A stretch of DNA of 64,000 nt from Sphaerolaimus hirsutus (Eukaryota > Nematoda > Chromadorea > Monhysterida > Sphaerolaimidae), in assembly GCA_964036195.1 (NCBI GenBank), contig OZ038452.1:11464704-11528703 (forward strand), given 5' to 3'. Of this stretch, positions 1-11,200 are shown in pieces. Position numbers and translations under genes: made by a program. A model generated the notes under the pieces. The model did no database searches, was not told the origin of the DNA, and saw only the letters and a list, made by a program, of their open reading frames with translations. Each line of letters starts with the position of its first letter. The stretch's first letter is position 1.

Positions 1-2
1 GG

Positions 3-912
3 CGCGAGCTGCTGCGCATGGGCATTAAGAGCTACAAGTGTCCCAAGGGCGTTATGTTGAAAAGGGAGCACAGGGTCAAGAGGCTCGCTTTCGCCCGCAA
101 ATACAGGGACAAGACTGATTTTACAAGATGGATTTTTTCCGATGAAAAATAGTTTTGCTTGAAAATTTCTCGAATTTTTGCCGTGTAAAAATTGAGAGTG
201 GGCGGTCAAAATATGTTGCGCCAACCCCCCTTTACAGTTGGAAGCGATATTCAGATGGCGTACTGCGCCGTGAGCGTCTCCTGCCATCTGAATATCATGC
301 GAATATGATCAGCCGCCGTACCCATGCCGTGGCCGGCGGCTACGCGGCCATGTCGCTCGCCGCAATTTCGCTCGACGGGCCCTCGCCGCTGCACTTCTTC
401 CTGCCCGACAGGCACTGCAACCAGCACACGTTCGCCGCCGCCATCGAGTCCTGCATTGTCCCCTGGCTACACGACATCGACGAGGGCAGAGATTTAGCCT
501 GGCGCCTGAAAAATCCGGTGAGTTTGGGGGTTTTTGGGGAGTTTACAGTACGTTAAATGGTTTGGTGCAGTAAACATGATGTTTTTTGTCTTCGCAGTTC
601 ACGCTATACGTGGACAACAGCCCCACGCACCGCACCAAAGTGACAAAGGCTGTTTTCGAAAAGCACCGGGCGCTGTTCCGCGTCATCAAAACGCCCGCGT
701 GCTCCCCTGATCTCAATCCTATTGAGAACATTTGGACGCTGGTGGACGACAGCGTCATGCGCGATGGCATCAAGGATGTCAACGAGCTGGTCAACCGCGT
801 GCAGTCCGCCTGGAGCAAGCTCACCGTCGAGCAGTGCGTGACGCAGATCAAGTCGCTGCCGAAGCGGTACAGGGGCGTCAGGCAGAGGAGGGGGGCGCAC
901 ACAAACTACTGA
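3..912 (+). pseudogene. Tc1/mariner-superfamily transposase, 5'-truncated, with an intron
   Basis: Catalytic half of a cut-and-paste DDE transposase. The first block (3-149) ends with the motif W-I-F-S-D-E-K, which supplies the first Asp. A second block (about 155-517) carries a typical 'AAISLDG...LHFF' core. A third block (598-912) has Y-V-D-N-S-P (second Asp) and D-L-N-P-I-E-N-I-W (Glu). Between second Asp and Glu I count 36 residues, which points to the DD36E group rather than DD34E Tc1. A canonical 80-base intron (518-597, GTGAGT...TTCGCAG) joins blocks two and three in phase 0. Between blocks one and two the frame changes at a TAG (150-152) without an obvious splice site, so the copy is either decayed or has an unresolved exon border. 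The N-terminal DNA-binding part lies off the left edge. Terminal inverted repeats were not identified. Confidence 0.8.
518..597 (+). other. Spliceosomal intron in the transposase gene
   Basis: Starts GTGAGT and ends TTCGCAG; removal joins two conserved transposase blocks in phase 0 (L-K-N-P / F-T-L-Y-V-D). Introns are uncommon inside Tc1/mariner transposase cores, so this copy may have gained one or be co-opted. Confidence 0.75.
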
Positions 913-1678
913 TAAGTTTGCTGTGCTAGCTCCAGGTGATTTTTCTGTGATTTGCCCTGGTTTGTTGGTGTTTCTGATGTTTTTTTAAAACGATGTTGCG
1001 TGATCGGACTTCAGTGATCACATAAAATTTGTATAAAAAAATGGCGGGCCGTTTACACATCCCATGGGGGGTTCCAACGTGGGGTGCCCAGGGGGGTTTT
1101 AGACAAATGTCTGATGTGTATTTTTCATCGGGCAAATGTAACCATAAAGCTTGTGTTTGTCCGCAGGAATTTTTTTACTAAACTTTTTCACGTTGGTCGG
1201 ATGTGAGTGATCGGTCCTGCATGTACGCAATGTACATGATGTATATATTGGTCGCAGTTTGCATCGCAGCTACACATATATTTATTAGTTTGTGTAGCGA
1301 TGGACGTTGATACGTCCAAATATACCCTACTTGGACACGTTGATTACCGGTTTTGGGTATACAAAAGCGTACTATGAACTATTCTACTATGAATTTCGTA
1401 AAAATTTCTGACGAAATAATATACCCCCCTTGAAATACCCCCACCCCTCAAAATTTCCACTGTGAAAAAAAAACCGTCAGGGGGTATTTCGAGGAAATAC
1501 GGTATATATTTTTGGAAGCACTGGGACCCAAACGCTTAAATTAAAAAGTGGCGTTTTGAGAAAAGCATTGGCCATCCCTACTTACACCGTTTCGGAACGC
1601 TTCCAGCTATTGTCAGGTACAAACACTATCGCACCAGTATTCATGCAGTAAGGTAATCGTAGACACTGTGCACTCACC
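913..1678. repeat. Intergenic/intronic stretch with a CCGTAT-family MITE remnant
   Basis: No gene seen. The segment from about 1240 to 1507 resembles the right half of the copy at 45064-45405: both share a 'GCATCGCAGCTACACATA'-like interior, a GACGAAATAATA run, C-rich blocks and the right end GAGGAAATACGG. The left end is missing. The remainder (913-1240) shows nothing recognisable. Confidence 0.55.
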
Positions 1679-2122
1679 CAGGGACGTAGCCAGGATTTTT
1701 GAGCGGGGGGGGCGGATTGTATACGGGGCCCGGCGAACGGGGGGGGCGGCGCCCCCCCCCCCTAAAATTTTGCCTCTGTAGTAGGGGAATGGCGCTATGG
1801 CGCTGGCGCCATTCGTAGGCGTGACGCCATGGCGCCACTGGCGCTGGCATTGGCGCCAAAACAGCTGTACATGTCTATATTTTACAGGCATATACAGCGA
1901 CACGGACTGGAATTTATAGTTTTTTACCGGTTTTGAGGCCGCGGATACGGCTCAACTGCAAATATATGTTGTGTGACGGTAAAATGCGCGCTTGCGCGCA
2001 AAAATTTTTCTAACTACGCAAAAACCGTCTTCTGGAAGTGCCATTTCTGGCACATTTTTTGGCCCGGCCCGGGAAGGGGGGGGGCGGCCGCCCCCCCCGC
2101 CCCCCCCCTGGCTACGTCCTTG
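1679..2122. mobile_element. Non-autonomous hAT-like element (CAGGGACGTAGCC ends)
   Basis: The ends are inverted: it begins with CAGGGACGTAGCCAGG (or one base later) and ends with CCTGGCTACGTCCTTG. The flanks repeat ACTCACCC (1672-1679 and 2123-2130), an 8-bp duplication typical of hAT insertions; one C seems lost at the left junction. The interior is G/C homopolymer-rich with GGCGCC palindromes and has no transposase. The same family occurs in the opposite orientation at 38676-39115. Confidence 0.8.
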
Positions 2123-2128
2123 ACTCAC

Positions 2129-2239
2129 CCAAATCGGCCACGACGAATCTGTCCTCGCTGCCTTCCAGGAAGAACGGCTTCGGTTTGGGGAACCTCGGCA
2201 CGTCGAACACTTCGCTGTAGTCGAGCGTCTCCAGTTCGC
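2129..2239 (-). CDS. NHL-repeat gene, exon d (beta-propeller segment)
   Basis: The minus strand reads from an acceptor GCGCACAG to a donor GTGAGT. It encodes a peptide with F-P-K-P-K-P-F-F-L-E-G and R-F-V-V-A-D-L-G, which fits the 'P..l.....fvvaD' rhythm of NHL/propeller blades. Codon choice is GC-balanced like the other exons. It needs an incoming phase-1 intron, whereas the mapped upstream exon ends in phase 2, so at least one exon between 2.24 and 5.9 kb is unmapped. Assignment to the same gene is inference from strand, order and motif. A hAT element is inserted directly at its splice donor. Confidence 0.6.
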
Positions 2240-2410
2240 CTGTGCGCCTGCGTGTCGCACAAATTAGCGCCAAATTGACACACTAGTTAACACATCTGTG
2301 ACAACTGGTTGTGTCGACTCAGATTTCCACTTCACGTGTCGCAGAGCGATCTTCCAATGCACTTTTGTCTAATTTTTATTTTTTTTAACGTTGCCGCATG
2401 GGTCCTCTGT

Positions 2411-4845
2411 TAGGATTCAAACAGGATCCCAATCCCGAATAATTTAAATTTTCGGGATTTTGCGGTACCGATCCTGGTCCCGATCCCGAAAGTCCAATCC
2501 CAATCTTGTTCCCGAAATCCCAAAAAGCCAATCCAGATCCCGATCCCGATCCCGAAAATTCTCAAATCCCAATCCCGATCCCTTTACTCCGATCCCGATC
2601 CCGGTAAAATCAGTGAAAATTATAAAAGCTGAAAAAATGAAGTTTTGCACCATAAAATGTCAACGGAAACTCTGGCGTCCATTTTATGCCACTTTTCTAG
2701 CATCAAAGAGTGTTTTTAAACATTTCTTAACAACTATGAATGGCAGAATTTTCACCATAAGCTTGATCCCTTACCCAAATCCCGATCTCAACGAAGTGCC
2801 AATTCCGATCCCGATCCCGAAAGGTCAATCCCAATCCTGACCCCGAAATCTCAAAAACCAGTTCCGACCCCGATCCCGAAATTTCAAAAAGCCAATCCCG
2901 ATTAGGGTTGGCCGATGTTTTTTAAAAAACGTTTTTTATTAAAAAAACACGTTTGTTTAATAAAAAAAAACATGATGTCCGAAATGTTTGTTTTTTTAAA
3001 AACATCGGCCAAAATTTTTAGTACTACGCACTAGGTATTTTGCAAAATTTTTGCGCGCAAGCGCGCAATTTCACACACAAATTGACATTGGTGGTTGTTT
3101 TCATTGGTTTTGTGGCATTTTTAGTATCAAAGTATCCATTTCTATGTGCTACCATAGGTTAATAAGCCGTCATATGTTGCTGTAGTATATAATATTGAGG
3201 TAATGTGCTTCCGATGTACCTCCACAGTGTGTAACTTCACTCCCAAAGTAACAACCTCCTTTTATAACCTTGTTTGATCACTATTCCGTGTCAAACTTTA
3301 CCTGAAGTCACGAACATTCGACTATAAGGCGATATACAAACAATATGTCGAAGAAAAGTGGATATTTTTGACACAAATCACCACTTATAATGCTATCCCA
3401 TGGCTCCACAGACATTATATGGTCATATATAACATCACAGAGTATTGCCACTGTCTGATATACCTATAAACTGGTGGACAATATAAATGGAAAATTCACA
3501 AAATAACATTTTAAAAATCACACAAGCAAGCCATCAGGCTGTCACTTAGTGTGAGGATCCCCCAAAGTATATACTATATATAACCAAAGTGGCACCCCCT
3601 CAGGCCACCCTTGTTGCTGAAAATATTTTTTTCCCACTTTTTTTCTGGTAAATATAAATGGAAAATCCATACAAATTTTTGTTCAGGCCAGAATTTGATT
3701 TATTTATCAAATGGGTTGGGGATGGTTTAGGCCACTGATTTTTTGGGACATATGAGATGGTAACTTCCTGCAACTATTCCACCCCCTCACAACCAACGCA
3801 ATCCCTACACCAAAATTTTGCTGAAGATCAAATCTGAAATATTTTTTTGAACAAAACATATATTGGAACTAATGTGTCTTACACAGCCCCAGGCTTATGA
3901 TACAGCACACGGGGGCCAGGACTGGCTTCCTAAGTGTCATGAGCAACATGTGGCTGGTCCTGCACCACATTGTTGCACGGAGATTGCATTTATGGCCATC
4001 AGTGGAAATACCACTGTTCAAAGACAGCGTTTCCGTAAAAGCATGACCGGCCTCTGCAGCATCTGCATGCAAATCATTAAATGCTAGTGCCCATTGAATT
4101 CAGGCAACAATTATCTGTTAAACGTATACCAGGGGACAACTGTAAATGTGTCCTGTATTTTGTGTAAATGGGCCACACAGATGAAGAGGTCATTCCCAGA
4201 AAGTGTAAATTTGTGGTTTTTGCAATCACAATCAAAATGTTTGCACTTATAAAGTTCTTAATATGTTTGAATGTCATGAAGTGGCTGATATCTGCAATTT
4301 AGGATGGATTTATGTGAGGCAGCAGCAGTGTGGGGACAGCAGCGGGTAAAAATCACCCTGCAACCTATGTGCGGCTCTGAGCGAGCCATTAGTGATTTTT
4401 TTTCCATCAAAAAACTGCCAGAACAAGCGTATCCAATGCTTGTGTTGGCAGCATGCCAAAAATGGCAGCACGCTTTCCCGCAGCAATATTCTGTGTGGGC
4501 TTTCCATTTGCCAGAAAAAAATCGGAAAAAATATATAGAAGGCTGTTACGGCTAACCAGGGGGGTGCTGGGGGGTGTCATTTGGGGACAATGTAACGAAA
4601 TCTTGGCCCCACATTCACACAAAATTTTAGCTAGATTGGGCTGATCATTTGCACATGAGAATATTTCGAAAATTGATGTAGTCAATTTTCCATTTAAATT
4701 GTCCACCAGTTTATATGTTGACACAAGGTCATATCTGGGAGCTTTTAAAAAAAACGTTTTTTATTTAAAAAAAACATCGAGTTAAAAAAACGTTTTTTTC
4801 CAACCCTAATCCCGATCCCGAAAAGTCACTCCCGTTTGAACCCTA
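2411..4845. mobile_element. hAT-like element filled with CCCGAT-type repeats, interrupted by a second element
   Basis: It starts TAGGATTCAAACAGGATCCC and ends CCCGTTTGAACCCTA, inverted ends. Both flanks are TCCTCTGT (2403-2410 and 4846-4853), a perfect 8-bp duplication. The interior at 2420-2900 is an irregular array of ATCCCGATCCCGAA-type units. The element is split by a second insertion at 2903-4808. A short relative lies at 48473-48648, and stray arrays of the same units at 6285-6350. Confidence 0.85.
2903..4808. mobile_element. Nested hAT-like element (TAGGGTTGG ends)
   Basis: It begins TAGGGTTGGCCGATG and ends CCAACCCTA. It is flanked by ATCCCGAT on both sides (2895-2902 and 4809-4816), so it inserted into the repeat array of the element at 2411-4845. 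The ends hold T/A-rich AAAAAACGTTTTTT runs and the left part holds a GCGCGCAAGCGCGC palindrome, as in the fold-back element at 37635-37900. Two short open frames (3863-4087, 4304-4555) have no transposase motif I recognise. Confidence 0.85.
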
Positions 4846-5107
4846 TCCTCTGTAGCGGTGCTCATCTTTACCCGGTGCTCATCCTGAGCTACCCGGTGCC
4901 CATATTTACTCAGTGTCAGGGGTATCCTAGATTTCGACTCTCCAGGGGTTGAATAGATAAATAATACCAAATCGCTCCTCTGGAGAGATAGATAGCTGAA
5001 AAATGAGGGGGTGTGGGGGTTCAATGTATAGGCGTTTTCAATGGTAGAAGGGAGAAAAGGGATAAAATAGATGGAAAAATAGCTCAAAAAGAATATAAGA
5101 ACATATA

Positions 5108-5351
5108 CCGTATTTCCTCGAAATACCCCCCTCAAAATGGGCACTATGAATTTGTGGTCCGGGAAATGCATAACAGACATTCAAAACACTTACTGTGTTG
5201 TTTACGTTAGAACATCGTTTATACCATCTACATCCTTATATAGGGCTGTAACAACTTATAAATGGTGGTTATTGTTGCATTTTTCACGTTTTTTTCTCAA
5301 AATTTTCATTCTGAAAAATAAACCCCCGGGAAGCAATTCGAGGAAATACGG
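5108..5351. mobile_element. CCGTAT-family MITE
   Basis: 244 bp, starting CCGTATTTCCTCGAAATACC and ending with the inverse GAGGAAATACGG, flanked by TA on both sides. C-rich blocks lie near both ends. The neighbouring DNA (4854-5906) shows no gene, only short GATAGATAGCTGA-like repeats. Confidence 0.8.
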
Positions 5352-5906
5352 TATAGCACAAATAAATAGCTGAAAATAGACAGTTAGATAGATGAAATAG
5401 TGATTTTGGAGGTGAAGATCTATAAGGCGATTTGAGGGGTTCAGGAGATAGTAGCCAAAAAAATTTACCTCTGAGATAGATAGATAGCTGAGCGGCCTCG
5501 GCGACAAACAGATAGCTGAGCGGTTTGGGGGATAACCCCCCCCCCTTGGAGACCCCTGCGCGGTGCTCAGTGCCGTCCCCCACGATGAGCACCGGGCAAT
5601 TGCCATAAATGAGCAGTAGATGAGCACAGAATCTTAGTCGGCGATTTGAAGCCGCAATCCCAGTTGACACCGACCATTTGACACACACGTGTCGGATACT
5701 AGACGTATCGGAAATACTTAAGTATCGAATACGGCGATTTTGCGATACCGATAAAACAAAAATGCTCTCTGTTTAGTCATTTTGTGAGAGTGAACCTGAG
5801 CGTATTCACTATGACTCTAAGCAAAGTAGTATTTATATTTTCACAGCAATGACATAGTAAACAAAAAGCAAAGCATTGTCAGCAGTGCAATTTAGCCTTG
5901 ACCGAC

Positions 5907-6073
5907 CTCGACAGAAGTAACTTGCAATCAGCGCCGGGGAGGTGCACGTTGGCCAGGGTGACCAGTGCCGCGGGAAGGCCGTTCACATGCGGCCCCAGCG
6001 CACACAGGCCCGTCAAGCGCGAACGGTCACACAGCACTGTGGATTTGAACTTGAGCGTGCGCGCATCGAATAT
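5907..6073 (-). CDS. NHL-repeat gene, exon c
   Basis: The acceptor TTTGCAG precedes I-F-D-A-R-T-L-K-F, the C-terminal strand of an NHL-type blade; the exon enters in phase 0, matching exon b. It continues through a segment with L-T-G-L-C-A-L-G. The exit is uncertain: a donor after 5922 or after 5907 is possible, both phase 2. Confidence 0.65.
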
Positions 6074-6366
6074 CTGCAAAATGGTTGAAATGTTGAATAT
6101 GATCGTGTGCTGAGAACCGACTTGTTTTCTCCCAAACAGTCCAAAGGAGATTTTGTGTACCAACCACTTTTTGATCAATGTAGAATCAAATTTTAATACA
6201 CCTATACTAGATGGCTCGAGATATTTTTTCAATATTTAAAAGATATGTTGAATACACTCCCCGAAATAAAAAAATCTCTGCATAGGGTCCAATCCCGAAA
6301 ATTCGAAAAACCAATCCCGACCCCAAAAAATCAATCCTGTTTAAACCCTACCTCGCGTTCACACAC

Positions 6367-6558
6367 CTGGACTTTATGATTATCTTTCACGCAGAACTCG
6401 AGCCCACCCTTGCTGCAAATGACTGCCGACGGCTCATTGAAAGTTCCATCTGGGCACACCAGACTGCGTGTGCGCACGGATGGACAATAGCCACTTTCTG
6501 GCTCTAGGCCAACTATTTCAGGCTTCTGGCGCTGCGACGCACCGAAGTAAACCTTCAC
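6367..6558 (-). CDS. NHL-repeat gene, exon b
   Basis: 64 codons between acceptor GTTGCAG and donor GTGTGTGA, phase 0 at both ends. It ends in F-N-E-P-S-A-V-I-C...F-C-V-K-D-N-H-K-V-Q, a clear NHL-type motif (P..v.......vaD..NhrVq) completed by I-F-D-A in exon c. It contains several cysteines, unusual for intracellular NHL proteins. Confidence 0.75.
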
Positions 6559-6725
6559 CTGCAACATAATTGACTTTTATTATTTGAATTACGAAATATT
6601 AAGGCATAAATAAACCAAAGAAATAAATAGGTATACTGGCCACTGCAAGGCTATTTACATATGAATGAAGACATTTATTGTAAGGAAAAGATTATAATTT
6701 ATCCGCATTTTTTGCATGATCAAAC

Positions 6726-6916
6726 ACAAGTCAGGGCTTTGCGTGCAGTCAGTATACTGTAATCTACACCAACGACGTGGTTATAGGTGTCGCAGAATAT
6801 CCATTGTCCAGACACCTCGTTGAAGCTCACTCCGATTGGACCATGGAATGTAGAGTATGGGTTGCCGAACCTATCGCCGCGGGTGCCGATTTCACGCACC
6901 AGGATTCCCTTCAAAC
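6726..6916 (-). CDS. NHL-repeat gene, exon a (first propeller blade)
   Basis: The acceptor CTGTAG precedes a 191-base exon, phase 1 in and phase 0 out. It holds R-F-G-N-P-Y-S-T-F-H-G-P-I-G-V-S-F and W-I-F-C-D-T-Y-N-H-V-V, the standard NHL pattern (fG.P.gi.v...g.i.v.Dt.NhrV). The incoming phase-1 base matches the upstream exon at 34466-34738, so the intron between them is 27,549 bp (6917-34465) and contains the whole LTR element. The donor after 6726 gives the phase needed by exon b. Confidence 0.75.
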
Positions 6917-6981
6917 CTACAGGTAAAGTCAAACAAAATGAGGAAATTTAAAGAAAGCCAAGGGTGCGTGGAATACGTATA

Positions 6982-7078
6982 CCGTATATCCTCGATTAAG
7001 CCCCCCCTCGGTAAACTATCTCCCTTGAATAACTCCCCAATGTTAGCTAACTGAGGAAAAAATAACTCACCCCGCTTT
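6982..7078. repeat. CCGTAT-family MITE fragment
   Basis: Begins CCGTATATCCTCGATTAAG after a TA, followed by C-rich blocks and AATAACTC. No right end is found; the LTR element begins 130 bp further on. Same subfamily as 32865-32948 and 54028-54405. Confidence 0.55.
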
Positions 7079-7209
7079 AATGGGTGACAAAGACGTCCAT
7101 GTATGAAGGACGTTCTTATTTATGTTTTATTCAAAAGCCATGTATTTTTTGCAGCGGGCCTGTACCGGTGTCCATCCAAACCCGTTGTCCATCCAGGCCC
7201 ATCTAGGGG

Positions 7210-7213
7210 GACT
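7210..7213. repeat. Target-site duplication, left copy (GACT)
   Basis: GACT directly precedes the 5' LTR and GACT directly follows the 3' LTR (30387-30390). A 4-bp duplication is within the range of Ty3/gypsy integrases. Confidence 0.85.
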
Positions 7214-7870
7214 TGTTATGTATGTGCAGAAGGTGATTCAGTATGTTGATACAGCTGAGTAAAAATACTACTGTTTGCTCTAGAGTAGGAATTACTACAG
7301 TTTGTTTGGAAGTATTATGCATGTTTTATTTACTTAAGAAGGGCCGCTGACTTGTCGCTAGGCTATATTTACATTCTATTGATCAAATATCCGACCTGTC
7401 GCTGAGCAGTGTTTGCGTGTTTTTATAGTGATTTCTGAGGTATATAAGCAGGGCTTTGGCTGGTGTTCTGGACCGGTCAGTGAAGCTTGGAAGTGAGAAA
7501 GCCAAAATAAGGCTAAAAAGGACTAAGAATACTTCTGTGAAGTTGTCCCTGAGGATCCAGAACACTGGTCAAAGGCACCAGTTCCGATTTCATGCTAGCT
7601 ATTTACAGGTGTAACTTAATAAACAGTCTGGGCAGTGTTCAAGTTGAAAGTGAATTTAAAGAACCAGAATCAAGCAAAAGAAGGTATTTGGAAGACAGTG
7701 TTGGTGCTGAGAGGCCTCACTGCACTTTACCATTTTGTGTAGTATTTAGCATCAAAACAGTCTATCCTTTGCTTAAGTCTTGTAAAAGAAAATCAACAAC
7801 TAAACTTATAAGACAAGATCAACAATATCGATCAGCACACACCTTCGACACAAAGAGCTCATATCGTTCA
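7214..7870 (+). repeat. 5' LTR
   Basis: 657 bp, starts TGTTATG and ends CGTTCA. I compared it line by line with the 3' LTR and found no difference, implying recent insertion. A TATATAAG box at 7441-7448 and AATAAA at 7618-7623 place U3 before and R/U5 around these signals. Confidence 0.97.
7441..7448 (+). promoter_or_regulatory. LTR TATA box
   Basis: TATATAAG inside the 5' LTR, about 230 bases from its start, followed 177 bases later by AATAAA. Likely the core promoter of the element; the 3' LTR has the same at 29957-29964. Confidence 0.65.
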
Positions 7871-7871
7871 G

Positions 7872-7889
7872 TGGTGATCGTACAGTGGA
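7872..7889 (+). promoter_or_regulatory. Candidate primer-binding site
   Basis: A TGG begins two bases after the 5' LTR, the usual place for pairing with a tRNA 3' end. The following bases (TGATCGTACAG) do not match a tRNA I can name, and do not match the tRNA-Asp found in this window, so the primer is unknown. Confidence 0.3.
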
Positions 7890-7940
7890 GATTCACTACT
7901 TGGCACTCGTCCAAAATTGTCAATTTGGATAATTGACAAA

Positions 7941-7950
7941 ACGGTGAGTC
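7941..7950 (+). promoter_or_regulatory. Leader splice donor of the LTR element
   Basis: ACG|GTGAGTCAG, a strong 5' splice site (GT at 7944-7945) in the untranslated leader, 74 bases after the LTR and about 315 bases before the giant frame's ATG. In retroviruses such a site makes subgenomic envelope mRNA; here it could do the same (inference). Confidence 0.55.
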
Positions 7951-8259
7951 AGAGACGCGAAGTTTCAAGCCTGAAACAAAAGTGAGTTTTATATTTTTGC
8001 AATTTGGGGGGAAGGGTGAGCCCGACAGAGAGTTTTCACACTCTATTTTAATCTGCGCTTTTATAAAGCCAGAGACAGCAAATAGCCCTTGAGCTATTAC
8101 AGCAGAAGGCCACTTAATAACTTTTTGAGTGTGCCTTATAATCTGAATCACCCCGGTGAAACAGAGACAGTCAGCTGAAAAAAGCTGAAAATTTCAGAAA
8201 ATAGTCACATTTATTTGAAAATTGCACAGTAAATTTGAGTTGGAAAACTCTGTGTCAAA

Positions 8260-11200
8260 ATGGCGGACCAGGACCCATTCGATCCTGCACTAGTTACAGA
8301 CGACCAATTAAATATTCCACCTGAGCAACCTAAATTCAATGACGATGGCACACTTTTTATACCAGCGCTGCCAGTCATTCGCGCTGAATTGTATTCAGTC
8401 GCTGAAGCGGAATTTTGGATAAAAATTATACAGAAACATCAAGCAATAATTTCCGCATGGGTTTTGAGTAGAGATCACCGAGCCGCCATATCGGCTCACA
8501 AAAAGATTTTAGACGAAATGATTCAGCAGATAAAAGATGTTCGAAAAAAATTACTCGAATACGTCACACGCCGCTCGTCAGTTTCAAGCACTGCAAGTGC
8601 TACTCAAGATCAAAACCCGAGCGGTTCTGGTGACAATTTCAATAATCAAATACCCGTAACTACAGCGCCAGAAGATGCTGGCTCGGTGACCTCAAACCTA
8701 GATAATACAATGGTGCTTGCCAACACATCGCCACCACATAACCTGGCAGGCACATCGCCTCCAATTAATGCTGACCCTCCGGCGACACATTCAAATGGCA
8801 CGCTGCCACCTGCGACCACGCCGCCGCCAGCAATTGTCACGCAGCCACCTACGCCAGTTGCTGCCACGGCACAGCCTGTGTCAACAACACCAAATGTGCA
8901 TTCGCGATCAAACTCGCCTACAGGTGTGCTGAATTTTGGCGGAAGAACTCAACCCATTTACGCAATGGCAAATGCACAAGGGGGTCCTATCACTACTCAA
9001 TCAGTGTCAAGCCCACCCCCAACCATGTCAAACACCCTTTTGAACGCAAGTGTTTTGCCTACTAGCCATATAATTCATACCCCGCCCCCACAACCGCAAA
9101 ATATAGCACATGGAAATTCATCTAACATGCCAATTGACTTATCCCAAACACCTGGTGTCCCAATTCCAAACATGGAGTTTAAAAATGCCGCTCATGAGTC
9201 AAATTGCATGGCTGACCAAAAGACAGTAGATGCATTTCCATGGCTACGCGAATTATTATTAGAAAAACAAGACATGTGGCGCTACCTACGTGATACTACT
9301 CATGATAGATTGCAAAATCTGGAAGCTGACCTACGTCAAGCCAAGGACGATAAGGATATATCACGCAAAGATGCGCGTGATAATCTCTTCAGCGCTCCAT
9401 ATTTTACGGCCCTGTCAGAACGCGTGCCAGCATTTACAGGTAGCAGGTCTCAGGGGGCTATGAATCCATCTGTGTGGGTGAAAAATTTAGAAGTAGCATT
9501 GTGTACTTTGGCAGTACCGCGCCGTAAGTGGCCTCTGGCCATTTCTTTCCGGCTACAAAATGAACCAGCTAGATGGCTATCAGGGCTTTCGGATGCTGAT
9601 AGATCTAATTACGATCGTATAAAGGAATTATTTCTGAAAACATATACAAATAGCGCAGTCAGCATGAGCGCTAGGGAATTATTGGCCCGTTCCCGCCAGG
9701 GCAAAAATCAATCAGTAAAAGAATTTTTTCATATTTTAAAAGACACACACACTGCTGCATTTTCACATTTAAATGATGACTCACGAGAAAATGACTTTCG
9801 AATACTTTTTGCCAATGCAATATCCCCCCAATTGCAAGCATTTCATAGAACATTGTCTCCAGAGGAGCAATCCCAGGACATGTTGCTGTTGCTTGAGCGC
9901 CTGAGCGTATATGAATGCCAGTGCATGCCAAATGATGCGCGCCAAAATGACGCATGCATTGAAGACCGCCCGCGTGCACAGGGTGGTGATAATGAAATAC
10001 GCCGGGGAACTTTTGTGCCGCGTGGTAGATTTGTAATGGGCCGACGCCGCTTTGAGCGACGTCCATTCAACAGCGATCGCAATAATTCGGCCCCACCCAC
10101 CCGCGATGACCCCCTCACACAATTGCAACAGCGCCCTGCTGAAGTTTTACAAGCGGTACAAACAGTGCCGCAACGCAGTGCACCCACTGCCGCGATAAAT
10201 TCTACTGAAAAAAGTGAAATTTCACAAAAATTAACTGAAATTAGTGGAGAAATAAAAAAAGGCTCCGAAAGAGTTGATAAATTAGAATCAAAATTACGAG
10301 ATGACACGCAAGAACTGCGTCGTGCACTCTTACAAGTAGGACAGCAAATTTCTACTCAAAATAGGGGACCCCCCATGAGAAGGGGGGGCCCACCACAAAA
10401 TTTTACCCCCCGAAATCCAGCCCCATTCCGTAGTGGCGGAGCCACAACAAATTTCTCAGGGGGGGGACAAAATAATAGTCCCGGTAACCAGTCCCCATTT
10501 CAAAGGGGGGTGGGCCCACAATACGCCGGGGGTGCCACCAACCCCGCGCCGCGAACGTGTTTTATCTGCAATAACACCGGACATGTTGCTCGCATGTGTC
10601 CTAATAATAATAATATGAGCAATAATCGAAGTTTTTCACAAGGAAATAATAGACCCGGGGGGCCGTCTCAAACAGTTTCGGCGATGCAAGCGGGAATAGA
10701 ATTTTCAAATGAAAAAAATATTATGTCCGCTGAACATTTATTTTCCATGATTGCACGACCATTGACCGGCCGTGCTACCGTTCGGAATGTCCAGCGAACG
10801 CCTTTAGGTCCGCGCCGCGCAGTCCACCAGGCGATATTATGTCCACAAATGGACTTAAAAAGGACAAAAAGTTGTGTAAATACAAAATGCGACTTTAAAA
10901 TGAAATGTCGCCGCCATGCTTTTAGCTCCGAACGATTTGAAAGTCAAAAAAACAATCGTGATGAGTTTATGTTTGAGACAACACATGCGAACAAAATGTC
11001 GGTAGGTAAATATCACACGGAAACAAGCCGTGCTAAGACACGTATCGATACAAATTTAAACAAGCCGTTTCAAACCACAAAAGGCCGCGCCGCGAGGCGT
11101 CTGCAAAAAAACCAAAACAAGCGTACTCACGGCACGATATGCAAATGGACTGATAGTTGCAAACGCGTTTTTCCGCGGCCGAGAGTTGCGATTGCGCTGC

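Noticed and set aside
3863..4555. Short open frames in the nested hAT-like element as a possible transposase.
   Set aside because: No hAT dimerisation (hATC) or zinc-finger (BED) motif seen; too short and isolated.
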